From positions 1 to 13,990 of the forward strand of contig CAYLKC010000051.1 in the NCBI GenBank assembly GCA_964384095.1: 13,990 nucleotides of DNA, written 5' to 3'. The position numbers were made by a program, and so were the translations under genes. The notes under the pieces were generated by a model. That model saw only the letters and a list, made by a program, of their open reading frames with translations, searched no databases and was not told the origin of the DNA. The DNA is from JAITWN01 sp964384095 (GTDB taxonomy: Bacteria; Pseudomonadota; Gammaproteobacteria; SZUA-140). Shown piece by piece: positions 12,863-13,990 of this stretch (the stretch's first letter is position 1; each line of letters begins with the position of its first letter).

Positions 12863-13990
12863 ATGAAAAGACGCGTCGTCATCACCGGACTCGGCATGGT
12901 CAGTCCCGTCGGCCTGACGGTCGGCGAATCCTGGGACAGCATCCTCGCCGGCCGCAGCGGCGCCGCGCCGATCACGAGCTTCGACGTGTCGGCGTTTCCG
13001 ACCCGCTTCGCGGCGATGGTCAAGGACTTCCCGCTGCATGACTACATTCCGCCGAAAGAGGCGCGCAAGATGGATGCGTTCGTCCATTTCGGCATCGCCG
13101 CCGGCCTCCAGGCCCTGAAGGACTCCGGCATCGAAGTCACCGAAGCGAACGCCGAGCGTATCGGCGTGTCGATCGGTTCCGGCATCGGCGGGCTCCCCGG
13201 CATCGAGGAGGGCCACAAGGCCTATCTGAACGGCGGCCCGCGCAAGATCTCACCGTTCTTCGTGCCGAGCAACATCATCAACATGATCTCCGGCAACCTG
13301 TCGATCATGTGCGGACTCAAGGGTCCGAACGTCGCGATCGTCACCGCCTGCACGACCGGCACCCATAGCATCGGTGATGCCTCGCGCATGATCGAATACG
13401 GCGATGCCGACATGATGCTCGCCGGCGGCGCCGAGATGGCGACCTCGCCGATGGGGCTCGGCGGCTTTGGCGCCGCGCGCGCTCTGTCACAGCGCAATGA
13501 CGATCCCGAACGCGCGAGCCGTCCATGGGACCGTGATCGTGACGGTTTCGTGCTCGGCGATGGCGCCGGCGTCGTCATGCTCGAGGAATACGAACACGCG
13601 CGTCGCCGCGGAGCGAACATCTACGCCGAGGTCATCGGCTACGGCATGAGCGCCGATGCGTATCATATGACCTCGCCCTGCGGCGACGGCGGCGGCGCGC
13701 GCCGCTGCATGCTGAACGCGCTGCGCAACGCCGGACTCGGCATCGAGGCCGTCGATTACATCAACGCCCACGGCACCTCGACGCCGGTCAACGACGTGAC
13801 GGAGACCATCGCCATCAAGCGCCTGTTCGGCGAGCGGGCCTACGAAGTGCCCATCAGCAGCACCAAGTCGGCCATGGGCCACGCGATGGGCTCGGCCGGC
13901 ACGATTGAGTCGATCTTCAGCGTGCTGGGCCTCGGCCGGGGCGTCATCCCGCCGACGTGGAACTACGAGACGCCCGACCCGGAGTGCGAC
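12863..13990 (+). CDS. fabF: Beta-ketoacyl-ACP synthase II (FabF), 3' end cut by window edge
   Basis: Condenses malonyl-ACP with acyl-ACP in chain elongation; in E. coli it also controls thermal adjustment of membrane unsaturation. The first 376 residues are present; the family is about 413, so roughly 37 are missing. RRVVITGLGMVSPVG is the usual start. The catalytic triad is Cys163 in VTACTTGTHSIG, His303 in INAHGTST and His340 in GHAMGSAG, with Lys335 in STKSAMGH. The active-site text differs slightly from the commonest FabF forms (GHLLGAAG, TACTSG or TACATG). FabB is less likely because of the length and the acpP neighbour. The ATG at 12863 follows AGGGA (12847-12851) by 11 bases. The gap from acpP is 177 bases and holds a hairpin and a candidate promoter. 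Confidence 0.96.
   Translation, partial: MKRRVVITGLGMVSPVGLTVGESWDSILAGRSGAAPITSFDVSAFPTRFAAMVKDFPLHDYIPPKEARKMDAFVHFGIAAGLQALKDSGIEVTEANAERIGVSIGSGIGGLPGIEEGHKAYLNGGPRKISPFFVPSNIINMISGNLSIMCGLKGPNVAIVTACTTGTHSIGDASRMIEYGDADMMLAGGAEMATSPMGLGGFGAARALSQRNDDPERASRPWDRDRDGFVLGDGAGVVMLEEYEHARRRGANIYAEVIGYGMSADAYHMTSPCGDGGGARRCMLNALRNAGLGIEAVDYINAHGTSTPVNDVTETIAIKRLFGERAYEVPISSTKSAMGHAMGSAGTIESIFSVLGLGRGVIPPTWNYETPDPECD

Overview
The window is about 14 kb of GC-rich bacterial chromosome. The protein families and gene order point to a gammaproteobacterium: an RNase E whose N-terminus is almost identical to the enterobacterial one, a YceF-type Maf protein divergent from yceD, and the order rpmF-plsX-fabH-fabD-fabG-acpP-fabF. 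The extra HAD phosphatase and single-domain S49 peptidase between rluC and maf match the arrangement I recall from pseudomonads and related non-enteric lineages, so a non-enteric gammaproteobacterium is my best guess. This is inference from family knowledge; no search was run.

Layout. Positions 1-984 (minus) hold the first 328 residues of RNase E (rne), cut by the window edge. Positions 985-1529 are a long divergent intergenic region that should contain the structured rne leader and the promoters of rne and rluC. Positions 1530-4234 (plus) hold rluC (23S rRNA pseudouridine synthase), a HAD phosphatase and an SppA/SohB-like membrane peptidase. A 137-bp palindromic element with perfect 29-bp arms (4241-4377) separates these from a convergent pair on the minus strand, a P-type cation ATPase (4384-7137) and maf/yceF (7106-7729), which overlap. 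A 56-bp divergent spacer carries a near-consensus sigma70 promoter. From 7786 to the right edge the lipid-synthesis cluster runs on the plus strand: yceD, rpmF, plsX, fabH, fabD, fabG, acpP and fabF (cut by the edge after 376 residues).

How the genes work together. PlsX makes acyl-phosphate for phospholipid synthesis. FabD loads malonate onto ACP (acpP), FabH starts fatty acid synthesis, and FabF and FabG elongate and reduce. The adjoining yceD-rpmF, rluC and rne belong to ribosome and RNA metabolism, so the locus links ribosome production to membrane synthesis, as in other gammaproteobacteria.

No mobile element, CRISPR array, tRNA or rRNA is visible, and there is no clear new system. The features most worth a second look are non-coding: the 137-bp palindrome, a promoter that seems to start transcription at or next to the yceD start codon (a likely leaderless mRNA), a 66-nt hairpin beside a candidate promoter just before fabF, and the long structured rne leader. 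The P-type ATPase inside the otherwise conserved cluster is the main accessory-looking gene, and it lacks one canonical cation-binding aspartate.
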